Part shown: positions 63,320-64,000 of the stretch, piece by piece
Layout: each line of letters begins with the position of its first letter
Position numbering within the stretch: the stretch's first letter is position 1
Origin: Modicisalibacter tunisiensis
Lineage (GTDB): Bacteria > Pseudomonadota > Gammaproteobacteria > Pseudomonadales > Halomonadaceae
DNA length: 64,000 bases
Assembly: GCF_020148005.1 (NCBI RefSeq)
Contig: NZ_JAGXFD010000001.1
Location: forward strand, 3,041,322 to 3,105,321
Direction of reading: 5' to 3'
Notes under the pieces: model-generated
What the model saw: the letters and a program-made list of their open reading frames with translations, nothing else
Told to the model about the DNA's origin: nothing
The model's database searches: none
Translations under genes and position numbers: made by a program

Positions 63320-64000
63320 TCAGGCCATGTCGAGCAGCATGGTCTGCGGCGCCTCGAGGTAGTCCTTCCAGCGGTTGCAGAAGCGCGAGATGGTGCCGCC
63401 GTCGATGATCCGGTGGTCCCCCGACCAGGTGATGGTCATGATCGAACGCGACACCACCCTGCCCTCGGCATCGAAGCGCGGCAGGGTCTGGACCCGGCCC
63501 AGGGCGACGATCGCCACCTCCGGCGGATTGATGATCGGCGCCGCATAGGTGCCGCCCAGGGCGCCGATGTTGGAGATGCTGATGGTGCCGCCCTGCAGGT
63601 CGGCCTGCGCGACCCGGCCCTCGCGGGCGGCCTCGGTCAGCCGCGCCACCTCGGCGGCAATCTCGCGCACGCTGAGCCGCTCGACACGCTTGACGTTGGG
63701 TACCAGCAGCCCCGCTCGACTGTCCACCGCCATGCCCACATTGCAGTGCGGCTGGTAGTGGATCTCGCGGCCGTCGTCGCTGAGCCGGCTGTTGAGGATC
63801 GGATAGGCCGTCACCGCCAGGCCCAGCGCCTTCATGACCAGCGGCATCAGCGTCAGCCGGATGCCATCGCGCTCGACCAGCGGCTTGAGCCGTTCGCGCA
63901 GTGCCAGCAGCTCGGTCACGTCGATCTCGTCGCCGTAGCTGAAATGGGGAATGGTCGCCGCCGCCTCGCTCATGCGCCGGGCCATCGCCGCCCGCACCCC
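63320..64000 (-). CDS. 2-oxo acid dehydrogenase E2 acyltransferase (partial, 5' end outside window)
   Basis: The visible 226 residues are the C-terminal catalytic domain. It opens with GVRAAMARRM, the usual start of this domain, and has NVGMAVDSRAGLLVPNVK, ISNIGALGGTYAAPIINPPEVAIV and the active-site TWSGDHRIIDGGTIS, where His and Asp are catalytic. The lipoyl and peripheral-subunit-binding domains lie beyond the right edge. The closest type is the branched-chain or an unspecified 2-oxoacid dehydrogenase (bkdB-like); the substrate cannot be decided. Confidence 0.85.
   Translation of the reverse strand, partial: GVRAAMARRMSEAAATIPHFSYGDEIDVTELLALRERLKPLVERDGIRLTLMPLVMKALGLAVTAYPILNSRLSDDGREIHYQPHCNVGMAVDSRAGLLVPNVKRVERLSVREIAAEVARLTEAAREGRVAQADLQGGTISISNIGALGGTYAAPIINPPEVAIVALGRVQTLPRFDAEGRVVSRSIMTITWSGDHRIIDGGTISRFCNRWKDYLEAPQTMLLDMA

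Overview
The window is a GC-rich, densely coded chromosomal segment from a gammaproteobacterium, most likely of the family Halomonadaceae (Halomonas-like). The evidence is an ectoine 5-hydroxylase (compatible-solute metabolism), a Pseudomonas-type RssB/STAS stress module, a long-chain Pst operon, an Anr/FNR regulator with all four cluster cysteines, a gammaproteobacterial 4.5S RNA and the neighbourhood dnaX-ybaB-recR. I see no prophage, transposase, integrase, tRNA or CRISPR array, so it reads as core and shell chromosome rather than an island.

Layout. 1-5,750: a DUF190-crcB fluoride-resistance pair under a fluoride riboswitch, then pstSCAB behind a PHO box, with no phoU next to it. 5,750-12,550: a Bcr/CflA exporter, a chemoreceptor, an RssB-like phosphatase with a STAS antagonist, a MlaA lipoprotein and a FabH2-like synthase. 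12,590-23,050: the HrpA helicase, an MBL-rhodanese protein, an acyl-CoA ligase and a three-gene unit (membrane protein, VWA protein, class II glutamine amidotransferase). 23,100-30,210: an S9 peptidase with a perfect 57-bp internal duplication, ycgN, ycgL, rnd, recR, ybaB and dnaX. 30,340-34,400: a small Cas2-like protein, the 4.5S RNA gene with a structured leader, and a two-gene operon of an ATP-grasp ligase plus an uncharacterised protein with papain-like Cys/His/Asn signatures. 34,490-42,170: a tripartite tricarboxylate transporter (tctCBA) facing a five-gene chain: IclR regulator, response regulator, sensor kinase, periplasmic binding protein and TlyA. 42,190-49,650: a MscK-like channel, phospholipase A, the yqjD-yqjE-yqjK trio and a LapC/PbgA-like sulfatase-fold protein. 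49,960-59,170: a frameshifted egtB, a flavoprotein, a SpoIIAA-like protein, a helical protein divergent from anr/fnr, a PRPP-synthetase paralogue, an APH-like kinase, an FMN glutamate-synthase-like protein and DUF4202. 59,300-64,000: a K+ channel, ectD, a Hanks-type kinase and the 3' part of a 2-oxoacid dehydrogenase E2 gene.

Themes. Inorganic-ion sensing (fluoride, phosphate), envelope lipid maintenance (MlaA, PldA, LapC-like), osmotic and membrane stress (EctD, MscK-like, YqjDEK, K+ channel) and regulated carboxylate uptake stand out. The best candidate for an undescribed system is the ATP-grasp/papain-like pair at 31,111-34,391. Lesser candidates are the VWA/glutamine-amidotransferase operon and the kinase joined to the E2 gene.
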